This document shows, piece after piece, positions 17,840-25,822 of a stretch of 54,224 nucleotides of DNA. The stretch comes from Thermoplasmata archaeon. GTDB taxonomy: Archaea; Thermoplasmatota; E2; DHVEG-1. The stretch spans positions 1 through 54,224 of the forward strand of contig JAHWGK010000015.1 in assembly GCA_020054495.1 (NCBI GenBank). Reading direction: 5' to 3'. The notes under the pieces are model-generated. The model did no database searches and was not told the origin of the DNA. It saw only the letters and a list, made by a program, of their open reading frames with translations. Each line of letters opens with the position of its first letter. The stretch's first letter is position 1. The position numbers were made by a program, and so were the translations under genes.

Positions 17840-19354
17840 ATGAATAAAATTTGTCCGGAATGTGGAGTAGAAATAAAGAAAGGATACAAATTCTGTGGAA
17901 AATGTGGATATAAGTTTACCCAAGAAATTCCTATTACAATGGATACACCTCTTCAAGAGGAAGTTGTTGAAAAAATTAGAGAGAAACCTAAATCTAAATC
18001 CATAATTGTAAAAATTGGTTTATTTTTTGGAATTGTCATAATAGTTGCAATTATATTTTTTTTAATTATTTCACAAGGAGACAAAGGTGGCATTATAACT
18101 TCTGAACCATCGGCTGATTTTGATTATTCAATATCTGATACATCGGTTACTTTTTCTGATACATCAACTGATGCCGATGGTAGGATTAGTTCCTGCTATT
18201 GGAACTTTGGAGATGGATATACGTCTTATTCTAAAAATCCGACCCATAGATATTCAAATGATGGAACATATGAAATAACTTTAAAAATAACTGATGATGA
18301 TGGTAATACAAACACAATTAGCAAGAAAGTTACAATAACAATTCCAAAAATCCCACCAACAGCAAAGTTTACATATACAACTTCTGGATTAATGGTCTCA
18401 TTTACTAGTACATCGTCTGATTCAGATGGAACAATTAGTTCACATTATTGGACTTTCGGGGATGGGACATCATCATATTCTAAGAATCCGACAAATACAT
18501 ATTCTACTAGTGGAACATATCAAGTAACTTTGAAAGTAACTGATGATGATAGAAATACAGATACATATTCAAAAAAAGTCACAATATTAATCTCAAATGC
18601 TCCTCCTTCTGTATATTGTTCGTCATATCCAATAGAGGGAACAAAACCACTCACAGTATCATTTTATAGTTCTGCTCATGATAATGATGGTTATATAAAA
18701 TCATATTATTGGGACTTCGGAGATGATGAAATCTCCACATCAGAGAAACCTATTCACACTTATTACAATATTGGGACATATTCAGCGACTCTAACTGTTA
18801 CAGACAATTATGGTGGTACGGGCTCAGATAGTATTACTATAGTTGTATATGATGAGACTGAAAGGGTTGATTCTGATAACGATGGTTGTCCAGATGATAT
18901 TGATATATTTGATAATGGAAATGCAGGAATAAGAGTACATATATCATTTTATCAAGATGATGGCACAATGGATAAATACTTTTTTGCTCCGGACCCTTAC
19001 TTTGAAATAATTATCAACCTCCGTGATAAAGATGGCAATCCGACACCTGGAGATTGGAAAATGAGTCAAGTATTTGATGATGGGAGAACATTGTATGACC
19101 CATTTTCATTTACAATTGATGTTGATGAAGATATTACTAAAGTAGGTGTCCAAATAACTGCCTGGGATGATGACACTCTTGACCCTGATGACCCAATAGA
19201 TTTGAGTGCAAAATCTTCTGACATGGTAAGCAGGTATGAGTTCAATCCTAGGTTAAATAACTATAAATCAAATATAGATGATGGTAGCCTTGATTTAATA
19301 GATGATGAATTTGATGCAAGAATAGTTTATACAATTGAAATAGTCGAGATATAA
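17840..19354 (+). CDS. Membrane-anchored zinc-ribbon protein with three extracellular PKD domains
   Basis: 504 aa from the ATG at 17840; the longer frame would start inside the previous gene. A zinc ribbon occupies 5-22 (CPECG...CGKCG). A membrane span lies at about 54-80 (IGLFFGIVIIVAIIFFLII). Three PKD domains follow (WNFGDG, WTFGDG, WDFGDD; about 90-345). A calcium-type motif DSDNDGCPDD leads into a C2-like beta domain (DDPIDLSAKS) resembling one in the transglutaminase-like protein at 42648. The topology puts the zinc ribbon in the cytoplasm and the PKD array outside. That layout suits a surface sensor or anchor; function is unknown. Confidence 0.8.
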   Translation: MNKICPECGVEIKKGYKFCGKCGYKFTQEIPITMDTPLQEEVVEKIREKPKSKSIIVKIGLFFGIVIIVAIIFFLIISQGDKGGIITSEPSADFDYSISDTSVTFSDTSTDADGRISSCYWNFGDGYTSYSKNPTHRYSNDGTYEITLKITDDDGNTNTISKKVTITIPKIPPTAKFTYTTSGLMVSFTSTSSDSDGTISSHYWTFGDGTSSYSKNPTNTYSTSGTYQVTLKVTDDDRNTDTYSKKVTILISNAPPSVYCSSYPIEGTKPLTVSFYSSAHDNDGYIKSYYWDFGDDEISTSEKPIHTYYNIGTYSATLTVTDNYGGTGSDSITIVVYDETERVDSDNDGCPDDIDIFDNGNAGIRVHISFYQDDGTMDKYFFAPDPYFEIIINLRDKDGNPTPGDWKMSQVFDDGRTLYDPFSFTIDVDEDITKVGVQITAWDDDTLDPDDPIDLSAKSSDMVSRYEFNPRLNNYKSNIDDGSLDLIDDEFDARIVYTIEIVEI

Positions 19355-19397
19355 GAAAAAAGGAAAGCGAGTTAACATCTCTTAATTATGAATCTGA

Positions 19398-19468
19398 GGG
19401 TAGACAAACAAAAAAATTATGTGTGAAGGAATATGGCTACAAACTTAAACCTATTTTTGTGTCTACCC
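19398..19468. repeat. 71-bp element with GGGTAGACA inverted ends
   Basis: GGGTAGACA (19398-19406) pairs with TGTCTACCC (19460-19468), with A-rich and T-rich extensions. It starts 44 bases after the stop of the PKD gene. Similar GGTAGA-ended elements occur at 23586 and 25168. Confidence 0.45.
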
Positions 19469-19554
19469 CCATAGTTTTAATCTAATAACATATGTGAGTT
19501 TGCTGTATATTACTCCTTTGTAACTGTTTATAACAAATAAAATTGAAACTGGTG

Positions 19555-19583
19555 TAAACAATTGTTAAGAAGAGTTTTATAAA
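19555..19583 (+). promoter_or_regulatory. TTAAC-type palindrome plus TATA box
   Basis: TAAACAATTGTTAA (19555-19568) is followed 6 bases later by TTTTATAAA (19575-19583). One base of the palindrome differs from the consensus. Confidence 0.5.
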
Positions 19584-19630
19584 TGATTACTTGTTTTTGA
19601 ACAATGGTTTTGAGGAGTTTAGGGAGGGAA

Positions 19631-20092
19631 ATGACAAAAGCAGGACTTGAGGGAATAATAGGAGAAAGAAAAGCAGTTGGAAAGCTGCTTGAACTTGGCT
19701 ATCAGGTATTTGAAAAAACTATAGATGCTGATGCTATAGATCTTGTAGTCAGATGTAAAAAAGGCAGAAATATATTATTCAGAGAAATTCAGGTTAAGTA
19801 TTCTAAATATTATGAAAAGTCAAAGAATTATTGGTTTTCCATTCAAGCATCCACCTACAAACCGAGAGATGATTATTTTTTTATGTTTATAAGCGGAGAT
19901 GAAAACCATATTTTCATAATATCATCAAAAGAATTGAAAAATTACCTGAAAAAAATGCTTTGGCATGAAAAAGGGAATAAGTGGATGATTTACATTATTA
20001 ATAGAAAGAATAAATGGTATTTACGTACTAAGAGCGGTCGGAAAAATATTGACATTACTGAATATTTAAACGATTTTGGCCAATTAAACTAG
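19631..20092 (+). CDS. PD-(D/E)XK nuclease-like protein
   Basis: 153 aa from the ATG at 19631, which follows GGGAGGGAA; an ATG at 19604 lacks a ribosome site. The start MTKAGLEGIIGERKAVGKLL resembles archaeal Holliday-junction resolvase-like and DUF4365-like nucleases. Asp in DAIDLVVR and EIQVKYSK form the D...(E/Q)xK core; the usual E-x-K is E-I-Q-V-K here. No membrane segment. It is the first gene of a close series of small genes up to 22015 and has its own palindrome/TATA promoter. A role in DNA processing or defence is possible but unproven. Confidence 0.65.
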   Translation: MTKAGLEGIIGERKAVGKLLELGYQVFEKTIDADAIDLVVRCKKGRNILFREIQVKYSKYYEKSKNYWFSIQASTYKPRDDYFFMFISGDENHIFIISSKELKNYLKKMLWHEKGNKWMIYIINRKNKWYLRTKSGRKNIDITEYLNDFGQLN

Positions 20093-20120
20093 AAGATTTG
20101 AAAAATGGGGAGGAAAAAAT

Positions 20121-20462
20121 ATGATGGAAGTAAAAGTTAAAGGGTTAGATGAAGCAATTGATAACTTAAAAAGTTTACAAAATAAATTAAGGGAATTGGA
20201 AGGGAAACACAAAATTTCACTTGATGAATTAATGACCAAAGAATTTATGAAAAAGCATACTAAATATGACAATTTTAATGAATTTGTAATAAACAGCAAT
20301 CTGGTTCCAGAAGATACCGTTAAAATAACTAAAGAGATGTTTGCGGACATTCCTGATGAAGATTTTGATAAATATATTAGAGATAATACAGATTTTCAAT
20401 CATGGAAGGATATGCTTCAGACTTCCACTAATGAATACGCAAAAAGAAAGCTTGGATTATAA
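20121..20462 (+). CDS. Small acidic protein of unknown function
   Basis: 113 aa with an excellent ribosome site (GGGGAGGAAAAAAT). The N-terminus is a predicted amphipathic or coiled helix (GLDEAIDNLKSLQNKLREL). The C-terminal half is acidic and ends EYAKRKLGL. It reminds me of a small accessory protein family found scattered in bacteria and archaea (pattern FMxKxTxFxxFxEF, then a DFDKYI-like stretch and a xRKLG end), but I know no function for it. No membrane segment or zinc motif. It is separated from the nuclease-like gene by 28 bases and is probably co-transcribed with it. Confidence 0.65.
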   Translation: MMEVKVKGLDEAIDNLKSLQNKLRELEGKHKISLDELMTKEFMKKHTKYDNFNEFVINSNLVPEDTVKITKEMFADIPDEDFDKYIRDNTDFQSWKDMLQTSTNEYAKRKLGL

Positions 20463-20510
20463 AGTAAGCTTTGAAATCAAAATATTTTGATTTGAAAATG
20501 GGGAAGAAAA

Positions 20511-20750
20511 ATGGTAAACAAATCTGAAATAAGGGCACAAAAATATCTTATAATTGCTGTTTCATTAGGTGCCTTATTTGGAATTGTAGGTAGTATGCTT
20601 GTTACTACCTTTTTTAGATTGATTGATATTTTAGGTGAAACATCTGTTGAAAAAGAACTATTTTACTTTGGTGTTGCTTTTTTTGTGTTTATTATTCTTT
20701 TAATTGTTTTTTATTTAATAGTACGTGATTTTGATAAAAAATCTAAATAG
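20511..20750 (+). CDS. Small membrane protein with two spans
   Basis: 79 aa. Two hydrophobic segments at about 12-36 (YLIIAVSLGALFGIVGSMLV) and 50-71 (FGVAFFVFIILLIVFYLIV) with a short loop of mixed charge. ATG follows GGGGAAGAAAA. I recognise no family. It sits in the same series as the genes before and after. Confidence 0.65.
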   Translation: MVNKSEIRAQKYLIIAVSLGALFGIVGSMLVTTFFRLIDILGETSVEKELFYFGVAFFVFIILLIVFYLIVRDFDKKSK

Positions 20751-20782
20751 ATACAAAATGATTTGAAAATGGAGGAGGAAAA

Positions 20783-21406
20783 ATGGACATATTACCAATT
20801 GCATTGACTGTAATTGCACTTATTATAGCCATCAGTGTTGGTTTTATTGCTTATTATTCAGCAATAATTTCAAGAAGTACATTACGGCATCAAGTTCTAC
20901 TTGATATTAGGAAAGATTATCGTTCATCTGAAATGATGTCTGCAATAGCTGAACTAAATGATTTTTACAGAGGTTGTAAGGAGGAAACAGATGACATTGC
21001 TTTTTTTAAAACAAAATACGCAGAACGAGTTGATGACGACGATAAAAAAATTTCTGATTCTGCTAATACAATGAAAATAGAAGATGGCCTTAATTATAAA
21101 AGAAGATTACTCACACACTTCTATAGTTATTTAGCAGCCATCAATAGACATGGTATGCTACCTCCAAAAATGATTTTTGATTGGTGGATTCCTGATGATA
21201 CGAAAATGATTGAAAAATTTATTATTCCTTTGGAGAATGGATATTTAAAAAAATACGGAGTTGTTGATGAGCACATAAATTTTGTTATGCAACCTTTAAA
21301 AGAATTAAACGAGGATTGTAAGTATTACCACGATAACGATGTTAATGAAATTAAGAAGAAATTATATTTTTACTCTAAACGATGGTTGGATTTTTTAAAG
21401 AAATAA
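20783..21406 (+). CDS. Single-span membrane protein with cytoplasmic helical domain
   Basis: 207 aa. An N-terminal membrane segment (about 4-30; IALTVIALIIAISVGFIAYY) is followed by SRSTLRHQVLLDIRKDYRS and an alpha-helical domain rich in charged and aromatic residues (NYKRRLLTHFYSYLAAINRH). This is the layout of the many DUF4760-like proteins common in genomic islands; the match is structural, not a confirmed family call. ATG follows GGAGGAGGAAAA. The protein at 22110 has the same layout on the opposite strand. Confidence 0.65.
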   Translation: MDILPIALTVIALIIAISVGFIAYYSAIISRSTLRHQVLLDIRKDYRSSEMMSAIAELNDFYRGCKEETDDIAFFKTKYAERVDDDDKKISDSANTMKIEDGLNYKRRLLTHFYSYLAAINRHGMLPPKMIFDWWIPDDTKMIEKFIIPLENGYLKKYGVVDEHINFVMQPLKELNEDCKYYHDNDVNEIKKKLYFYSKRWLDFLKK

Positions 21407-21421
21407 TAGATTTGAATGACT

Positions 21422-22015
21422 ATGGCAGTTATTAGGAAACGAAAACCATATGAACATCAATTAGAAAGAGTAAAAAGATGGAAAAATAGAATTGACAAGA
21501 TAACCACTGATTATAAACAAGGAACACTCTCAGTCAAACCTTTATATCTGGCTGATATGATATGTTGTTTTTTTATTTGCTGTGATCATATGAAGGATTA
21601 CATCGATAAGGATGATACTATTGAAACAGAACAATCGCCATATGATTATCTCGAAAAAAATATATGTTTAAAAGATTGCAGGGAAATAAGTATTGGAACA
21701 AAACATCTTGAAATACATGAGTCGAAAAAATCACAGGGTCCATTTAAGATAAATTTTGTTGCAAAAAGAGATGAGGAAACAGGAGAAATGTTATTCGATG
21801 TTAATATAAAATCAAAGACATTACACGAAAATTTTTCAAAGCTTGCCGATGATTGTATTTCTGCATGGGAAGCCTATATAAAAAAGGAAATTACAAGTAA
21901 ACCAAAAAAACAAATTAAAATTAAATGCCCTAGATGTAAACATGAATTTAAAGATGATGAAGATTTAATAATGTGTGATTGCCCAAAGTGTGGACAAAAA
22001 AATATATTAATATAA
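21422..22015 (+). CDS. Soluble protein with C-terminal zinc ribbon
   Basis: 197 aa from the second ATG (21422); an ATG at 21416 is equally possible, and neither has a clear ribosome site. The body is helical with paired cysteines (DMICCFFICCDHMKD) and has no membrane segment by composition. The C-terminus is a zinc ribbon, CPRCKHEF...CDCPKCGQ. The gene starts 15 bases after the previous stop, so it belongs to the series beginning at 19631. No family recognised. Confidence 0.6.
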   Translation: MAVIRKRKPYEHQLERVKRWKNRIDKITTDYKQGTLSVKPLYLADMICCFFICCDHMKDYIDKDDTIETEQSPYDYLEKNICLKDCREISIGTKHLEIHESKKSQGPFKINFVAKRDEETGEMLFDVNIKSKTLHENFSKLADDCISAWEAYIKKEITSKPKKQIKIKCPRCKHEFKDDEDLIMCDCPKCGQKNILI

Positions 22016-22109
22016 AAAATTAGTAAACAACTTTAAAAATTATATTTAAACAACAGTGTTTTACAACCCCTAAAAATCTAGAAATTGAATACCTTTTTAT
22101 CCTCAACAA

Positions 22110-22889
22110 CTAAATGTAGAATTTGAAGATTTCATACTTGTCAGTAACATATTTTGCCGAAATTCCATATTTCTTTTGATATTTCTCGATAAGTTTGTTG
22201 GTTTCTGCTAAGAGATTTTCTGTAAAATTACCAAGTTCATTTATTGTATTCTCCAAGTCATCGCATTGTTGTTTTGCAAGTTGTTCTTTTTCCTTGAAAA
22301 ATATACCATGCTTTTTCTCCCAAAATTCACGAAAAACATGCCCCTCAATCAAATCTTTGATATTATCTACGGTGTAGGTGAGCAAATTTTCAGAGAGACT
22401 ATCTCCCTCATAAGCTTTAGACAGTTTACGATGTTCCTCAACCTTTTCATCCCATTTATCTATTACGTTTCTACATTTCCTTCTAAACTGTGATGTGTAT
22501 ATTATTTTAGCTATAGCATTTGCTTGAGTTTCAAGTTCAGTAACAAGGACATCGTGTTTGTCTATCATATTTTCAATATCAGGGTGAAATTTTCTAAAAT
22601 TTCCATAGACCAATATATCAGCTCCCAAAGAGAACAGATCATGTAGCTTCATTCTAGCCTTGAATTCACCTCTTATAAATGATAGTCCTGCATTGCCTTT
22701 TTTAAAATCAGCCAGCTCTTTATCTAAAAAATGTAAGAGAGGATAAAGAACTATACCTAACATCTCTTCAATTATCGGTTTCTTCTTCTCTCTCCTAGTT
22801 TCTTGCAATGAGAGATATGTTAATGTTGCGTAAATTACCGTTGCGGCAGAAGTTACTATGAGGGCAATTGTAGTTATGTTTATTTCCAT
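22110..22889 (-). CDS. Single-span membrane protein with long helical cytoplasmic domain
   Basis: 259 aa. The N-terminal span (about 3-28; ITTIALIVTSAATVIYATLTYLSL) is followed by QETRREKKKP, a positive-inside signature, and a long helical domain with a probable coiled coil at about 195-245 (KEKEQLAKQQCDDLENTINEL). No enzyme motif seen. It converges on the series ending at 22015, with 94 bases between. Its layout matches the 207-aa protein at 20783, so the two could be related accessory proteins. The start has only a weak ribosome site (TTGGTAG). Confidence 0.6.
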   Translation of the reverse strand: MEINITTIALIVTSAATVIYATLTYLSLQETRREKKKPIIEEMLGIVLYPLLHFLDKELADFKKGNAGLSFIRGEFKARMKLHDLFSLGADILVYGNFRKFHPDIENMIDKHDVLVTELETQANAIAKIIYTSQFRRKCRNVIDKWDEKVEEHRKLSKAYEGDSLSENLLTYTVDNIKDLIEGHVFREFWEKKHGIFFKEKEQLAKQQCDDLENTINELGNFTENLLAETNKLIEKYQKKYGISAKYVTDKYEIFKFYI

Positions 22890-22961
22890 TACTTACTACC
22901 AAATTTCTAATCGAGTTATTACTAATAAAAGATTATTGCCTTTTTAGCCTCCCGCAACTCA

Positions 22962-22996
22962 GGATTGGTTTTTTAAAGAAAAAGATGTTATGAAAT
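22962..22996 (+). promoter_or_regulatory. Shared promoter type 3 upstream of 23014
   Basis: Contains TTTTTAAAGAAAAAGATGTT preceded by GGATTGG and followed by ATGAAAT. Nearly identical copies are at 29084 and 30879, weaker ones at 23311 and 31507. Confidence 0.6.
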
Positions 22997-23013
22997 ATTA
23001 GGCGGGAAAAATT

Positions 23014-23304
23014 ATGAAAAACATATCCGAAAAATTGACTATAAGTGGCTTTTTGATTACCGCTATGCTAATCTCAATCGCATATGGTCTTGGTGGAGGA
23101 ATACTGTATAGTCAAATGGATCTTTATAGATATTATGGAACGCTAATCCTGGGATTTGGCATTCCTGCTGCTCAAGTTTTAATGGCCCTTGTTCGAATTG
23201 TCAATCATCTTCCTGATGAAGAAAGGAACTGGTGGCTAATCTTGGCGGTAATAAGTCTGGCAATAGTCGTTTTGTTCCCGATTATATTTCCCAAAATATG
23301 CTAA
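23014..23304 (+). CDS. Small membrane protein with three spans
   Basis: 96 aa. Hydrophobic segments at about 12-32, 45-62 and 76-94 (WLILAVISLAIVVLFPII). A short acidic loop (HLPDEERNW) lies before the last span. ATG follows GGCGGGAAAAATT. Its promoter is the type 3 element also used by the NYN-Alba genes. No family recognised. Confidence 0.65.
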   Translation: MKNISEKLTISGFLITAMLISIAYGLGGGILYSQMDLYRYYGTLILGFGIPAAQVLMALVRIVNHLPDEERNWWLILAVISLAIVVLFPIIFPKIC

Positions 23305-23310
23305 ACGAAA

Positions 23311-23340
23311 TACTTTAAAGAGAAAAATGTTATGAAATTG
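23311..23340 (+). promoter_or_regulatory. Weaker copy of promoter type 3, no clear gene behind it
   Basis: TACTTTAAAGAGAAAAATGTTATGAAATTG resembles the type 3 promoter, but only a stop-rich stretch follows. It may be an orphan or decayed promoter. Confidence 0.35.
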
Positions 23341-23736
23341 TAGTTAACATGTCAAAAACTGTTTAGTCCTTTTGCTAATTTCCCTCCCGTTGGAGCACGT
23401 TTCTTCGGCATTTTTTTACATTCGGAAGTACTGCTATAAATAATTATAAAAATTGATAGTTCATTAAGATATTCTGGATGCTATGAGTGGCATTAAGGAA
23501 ACTTAATTAAATTAAGCTTCAAAACTTAACAAGACCCTCCTCTGACATCCAGTAAAATTTTTGAAATGAAATCAGTAACGAATTAGGGGTAGAAAACAAA
23601 CAAGCCACTTATTTGGGAGTAAGGAACCTGTATTTCTACCCCATAACATCATTTTAGTCTGGTCTGTGTATTTTATTGTTTTGTAATAAATTGTAGCAAA
23701 ATATTTTAATAAATAGTATATCTTAGAGTATTGAAT
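23341..23736. other. Intergenic stretch without a supported gene
   Basis: AT-rich, stops in all frames. It holds one inverted-repeat element (23586-23642) and, at 23702-23712, ATTTTAATAAA, a likely TATA box for the small gene at 23737. Confidence 0.5.
23586..23642. repeat. 57-bp element with GGGGTAGAAA inverted ends
   Basis: GGGGTAGAAA (23586-23595) pairs perfectly with TTTCTACCCC (23633-23642). The left end continues ACAAACAAG, like the left end of the element at 19398. Confidence 0.45.
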
Positions 23737-23919
23737 ATGGATGAACAGAAAGAATCAAGATTTGCATTACTATTTGCAGTTTTTGGTTTTATGTTAATAA
23801 TAGCCACTGGTGTAGATTTCTTATTAGGAAGTAATAACATTCCTATTTTTGTTTCGATCATTGGATTAGTTTTAATTATAATTGCAATGGTTCTAAGAAA
23901 AAGAAAAAGAAGAGAGTGA
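23737..23919 (+). CDS. Small membrane protein with two spans
   Basis: 60 aa from the ATG at 23737; a TTG six bases earlier is an alternative. Two hydrophobic segments (LLFAVFGFMLIIATGVDFLL and IPIFVSIIGLVLIIIAMVL) are followed by a very basic end (RKRKRRE). No ribosome site is seen; ATTTTAATAAA about 25-30 bases upstream suggests a leaderless transcript. No family recognised. Confidence 0.5.
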   Translation: MDEQKESRFALLFAVFGFMLIIATGVDFLLGSNNIPIFVSIIGLVLIIIAMVLRKRKRRE

Positions 23920-23952
23920 AATAATGTATGCCTATCATGTTTATTGCAGAGT

Positions 23953-24036
23953 ATGTATAGAAAAATTAAGAAAATAGCAAAAGAAGAAAAACGTAGTTTA
24001 TCAAACATGATTACTTATTTAATAGAACAATACTGA
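23953..24036 (+). pseudogene. Ribbon-helix-helix antitoxin fragment
   Basis: 27 codons encode MYRKIKKIAKEEKRSLSNMI, then TYLIEQY and stop, the two helices of an Arc/CopG-type ribbon-helix-helix DNA-binding fold. The N-terminal beta strand is missing in this frame, and the bases upstream do not supply it. Probably the relic of an antitoxin or small regulator gene. Confidence 0.45.
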
Positions 24037-24126
24037 ACCATCCTTGAATAACTATCTCGTTTATTATCAGTTAGTGAATCTTGCATTAAAGGAGTCTGGT
24101 ATATTATTCTAGTTGGCTTATTGTAG

Positions 24127-24261
24127 TTGGCTAAACAGAACTCCACCCATTATATTCCACCAGATGTCTATAAGGACTCACAATTTCCATTCAAACCAAA
24201 AGACCAAGTTAAGGTTACAATAGAGCCAGATAAGAATAGAATGGTAGTAGAAAAAAGATAA
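24127..24261 (+). CDS. Possible 44-aa protein (TTG start)
   Basis: An open frame bounded by an in-frame TAG reads MAKQNSTHYIPPDVYKDSQF, then PFKPKDQVKVTIEPDKN and a basic end. The second half looks like the beta-rich part of an AbrB- or DUF104-like small protein. No ribosome site is present, so it may be a remnant of the same decayed toxin-antitoxin-like locus as the fragment before it. Confidence 0.3.
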   Translation: MAKQNSTHYIPPDVYKDSQFPFKPKDQVKVTIEPDKNRMVVEKR

Positions 24262-24309
24262 AAACTACTTGTAATATAAATCACGATTCAGGCAAGTTAA
24301 TTTAACATA

Positions 24310-24462
24310 ATGAGAAGTCATATGTGGTTTAATGACAATTCATCAATACTGACTGAAAAAAACTTGATATTATTGCCGAATGACATAAGAATAAAAGATC
24401 AACATGTTCAGGCTTTTTTGCTTGAAATGAAAGGTTTTACCTCTAAGTTTTTTCGTCTATAG
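24310..24462 (+). CDS. Possible 50-aa protein of unknown function
   Basis: ATG-initiated frame of ordinary composition (MRSHMWFNDNSSILTEKNLI...FFRL). No ribosome site and no recognised motif. Listed only because the stretch otherwise lacks a gene. Confidence 0.2.
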   Translation: MRSHMWFNDNSSILTEKNLILLPNDIRIKDQHVQAFLLEMKGFTSKFFRL

Positions 24463-24493
24463 CTTTATTAATCAATTATATATTCAAAAAACA

Positions 24494-24838
24494 ATGGTCC
24501 AAATTCCCCTAAATTATAAAACAGTTTATTTCTTTATAATGTCTTTTTTTGCGTTACTATTTTTTGTAACTCTTATAAATCCTATGGAAATTAGTCATCC
24601 ACTTTTTTTGACTATAACGTCTTTGATTAACGTATTTCTTGGTATAACTGCTTGGATATTTGACGAAAAGTATGATAGAGAATTTGAAACTGAGCGTACT
24701 GGACTTTATCCAACAAAAGCTCAAATACAAAAACGTGATTCGAAAAAAAGATGGAATCTAATAGGAGTTACAGTCACTACCTTTGTTTTTAGTCTTATTG
24801 GGATTCTCCCTCAATTTGTTCAATATTTCAATAATTAG
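24494..24838 (+). CDS. Small membrane protein with three spans
   Basis: 114 aa. Spans at about 10-27 (YFFIMSFFALLFFVTL), 36-54 (LFLTITSLINVFLGITAWIF) and 88-108 (LIGVTVTTFVFSLIGILPQF). The loop between spans 2 and 3 is charged (DEKYDREFETERTG, KRDSKKR) and probably cytoplasmic. No ribosome site; AATTATATATT at about 24474 fits a leaderless start. No family recognised. Confidence 0.55.
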   Translation: MVQIPLNYKTVYFFIMSFFALLFFVTLINPMEISHPLFLTITSLINVFLGITAWIFDEKYDREFETERTGLYPTKAQIQKRDSKKRWNLIGVTVTTFVFSLIGILPQFVQYFNN

Positions 24839-24920
24839 AAGGTATTATATTTGATTTCTATTTTCACTCGCATTTGTATTCAGAACAGAATTTGATTTCT
24901 TTCGAAATAAATATTATTAA

Positions 24921-25103
24921 TTAATTCAGTAAATCGATTCTACCACCATAGCAATCAACTTTCCACGTTTTTAATGAAGAATTATAGATGTATATTATTT
25001 CTTTATTAATTCTCTTCTCAGTACAGGATACTTTTGATATTTTACTTTTTCTAGACTTACATCGAGTAATTTTAGATCTTCTTTCATCAAATATCTCCTT
25101 CAT
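24921..25103 (-). CDS. Possible small basic protein
   Basis: 60 aa, basic N-terminal half (DERRSKITRCKSRKSKISKV) and a C-terminal half that looks like a beta-hairpin (EIIYIYNSSLKTWKVDCYGG). Only a weak GGTG upstream. No family recognised; it could be a remnant. Confidence 0.3.
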   Translation of the reverse strand: MKEIFDERRSKITRCKSRKSKISKVSCTEKRINKEIIYIYNSSLKTWKVDCYGGRIDLLN

Positions 25104-25495
25104 GCGACACCAATCATGATCAAGAAAAAATCACTTGCACATATTGACAGAACCAAGAAAACAAAAAAGGTATATTGGTAGACGCTTACATAATACCAAA
25201 GATATAATGGGCTTTCTACCATTATACCTCACATCCATCAGACAATACGAGATTTGAACTCTATTTTACCGGTAAAAAAATAATGTTTTCTCCTGTTGGA
25301 TTAAAAATACAATCTAATTGAAATATAACGATTTGACTCTAAAAAAAGGCATTAATGAACAGCGATTAGAGGTTAAGAGTCGTATTATCTATTTATGATT
25401 AGAGTTTATTAAATATCAAAAGTCATGCCTAGCAAGTTTTTACTTTTAATTACCTCACCAAAATTATAAAAATGATGTTGTATAGTATAGTAAGG
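25104..25495. other. Intergenic stretch with an inverted-repeat element
   Basis: No supported gene. It contains the element at 25168-25229 and, at 25459-25470, AATTATAAAA, a good TATA box for the gene at 25496. GAGATTTGAACTC at about 25249 resembles the reverse of a tRNA T-loop, but no tRNA can be folded around it. Confidence 0.45.
25168..25229. repeat. 62-bp element with 15-bp inverted ends
   Basis: AGGTATATTGGTAGA (25168-25182) pairs with TCTACCATTATACCT (25215-25229) with one mismatch. The GGTAGA core is shared with the elements at 19398 and 23586. Confidence 0.45.
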
Positions 25496-25822
25496 ATGAA
25501 TGATTTTAGTTTTTACGATACGTTTAAACCACAGTCAAAAAAACAACGTCAGAAAGATCAAATTAAAGAAAATTTTAGAAAAGGCAGAGCAGGCGAGGAT
25601 CAAATTCGTATGAAATATATGATGCAGGGATATGAAGTTGAAAGAACGGGGAGAGGATCTGATTTTAGAGTTAGAAAAAGGGATCTATTTACTGGTCGGG
25701 TAACAGAGAGTAAACTAGTTGAGGTCAAAACAGGTAGTGCTGACTTATCTAATCTTCAAAGAAAAACTAAGAAAAAAAAGAGCAATTACAAGGTAGAACG
25801 AGTAGATCCCTGGCGGTATTAA
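25496..25822 (+). CDS. PD-(D/E)XK nuclease-like protein
   Basis: 108 aa from the ATG at 25496, about 26-30 bases after a TATA box, so probably leaderless; an in-frame ATG at 25472 would lie at the TATA box. The core reads GRAGEDQIRMKYMMQGYEVE, GRGSDFRVRKRD and LVEVKTGSADLSNLQRKT. This is the E...D...ExK pattern of restriction-endonuclease-like enzymes: Glu in AGED, Asp in GSDF, Glu-x-Lys in VEVKTG. The end KSNYKVERVDPWRY is typical of small archaeal nuclease-fold proteins. It stands alone; a DNA-cutting role in the island is plausible. Target unknown. Confidence 0.65.
   Translation: MNDFSFYDTFKPQSKKQRQKDQIKENFRKGRAGEDQIRMKYMMQGYEVERTGRGSDFRVRKRDLFTGRVTESKLVEVKTGSADLSNLQRKTKKKKSNYKVERVDPWRY

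Noticed and set aside
23706-24008. 100-codon minus-strand frame
   Set aside because: Runs antisense to a better small membrane gene and to the ribbon-helix-helix fragment; no start signal.
25240-25262. GAGATTTGAACTC, resembling a reversed tRNA T-loop and possibly an attachment site
   Set aside because: No acceptor, anticodon or D-arm can be placed around it, and only three T-stem pairs form.
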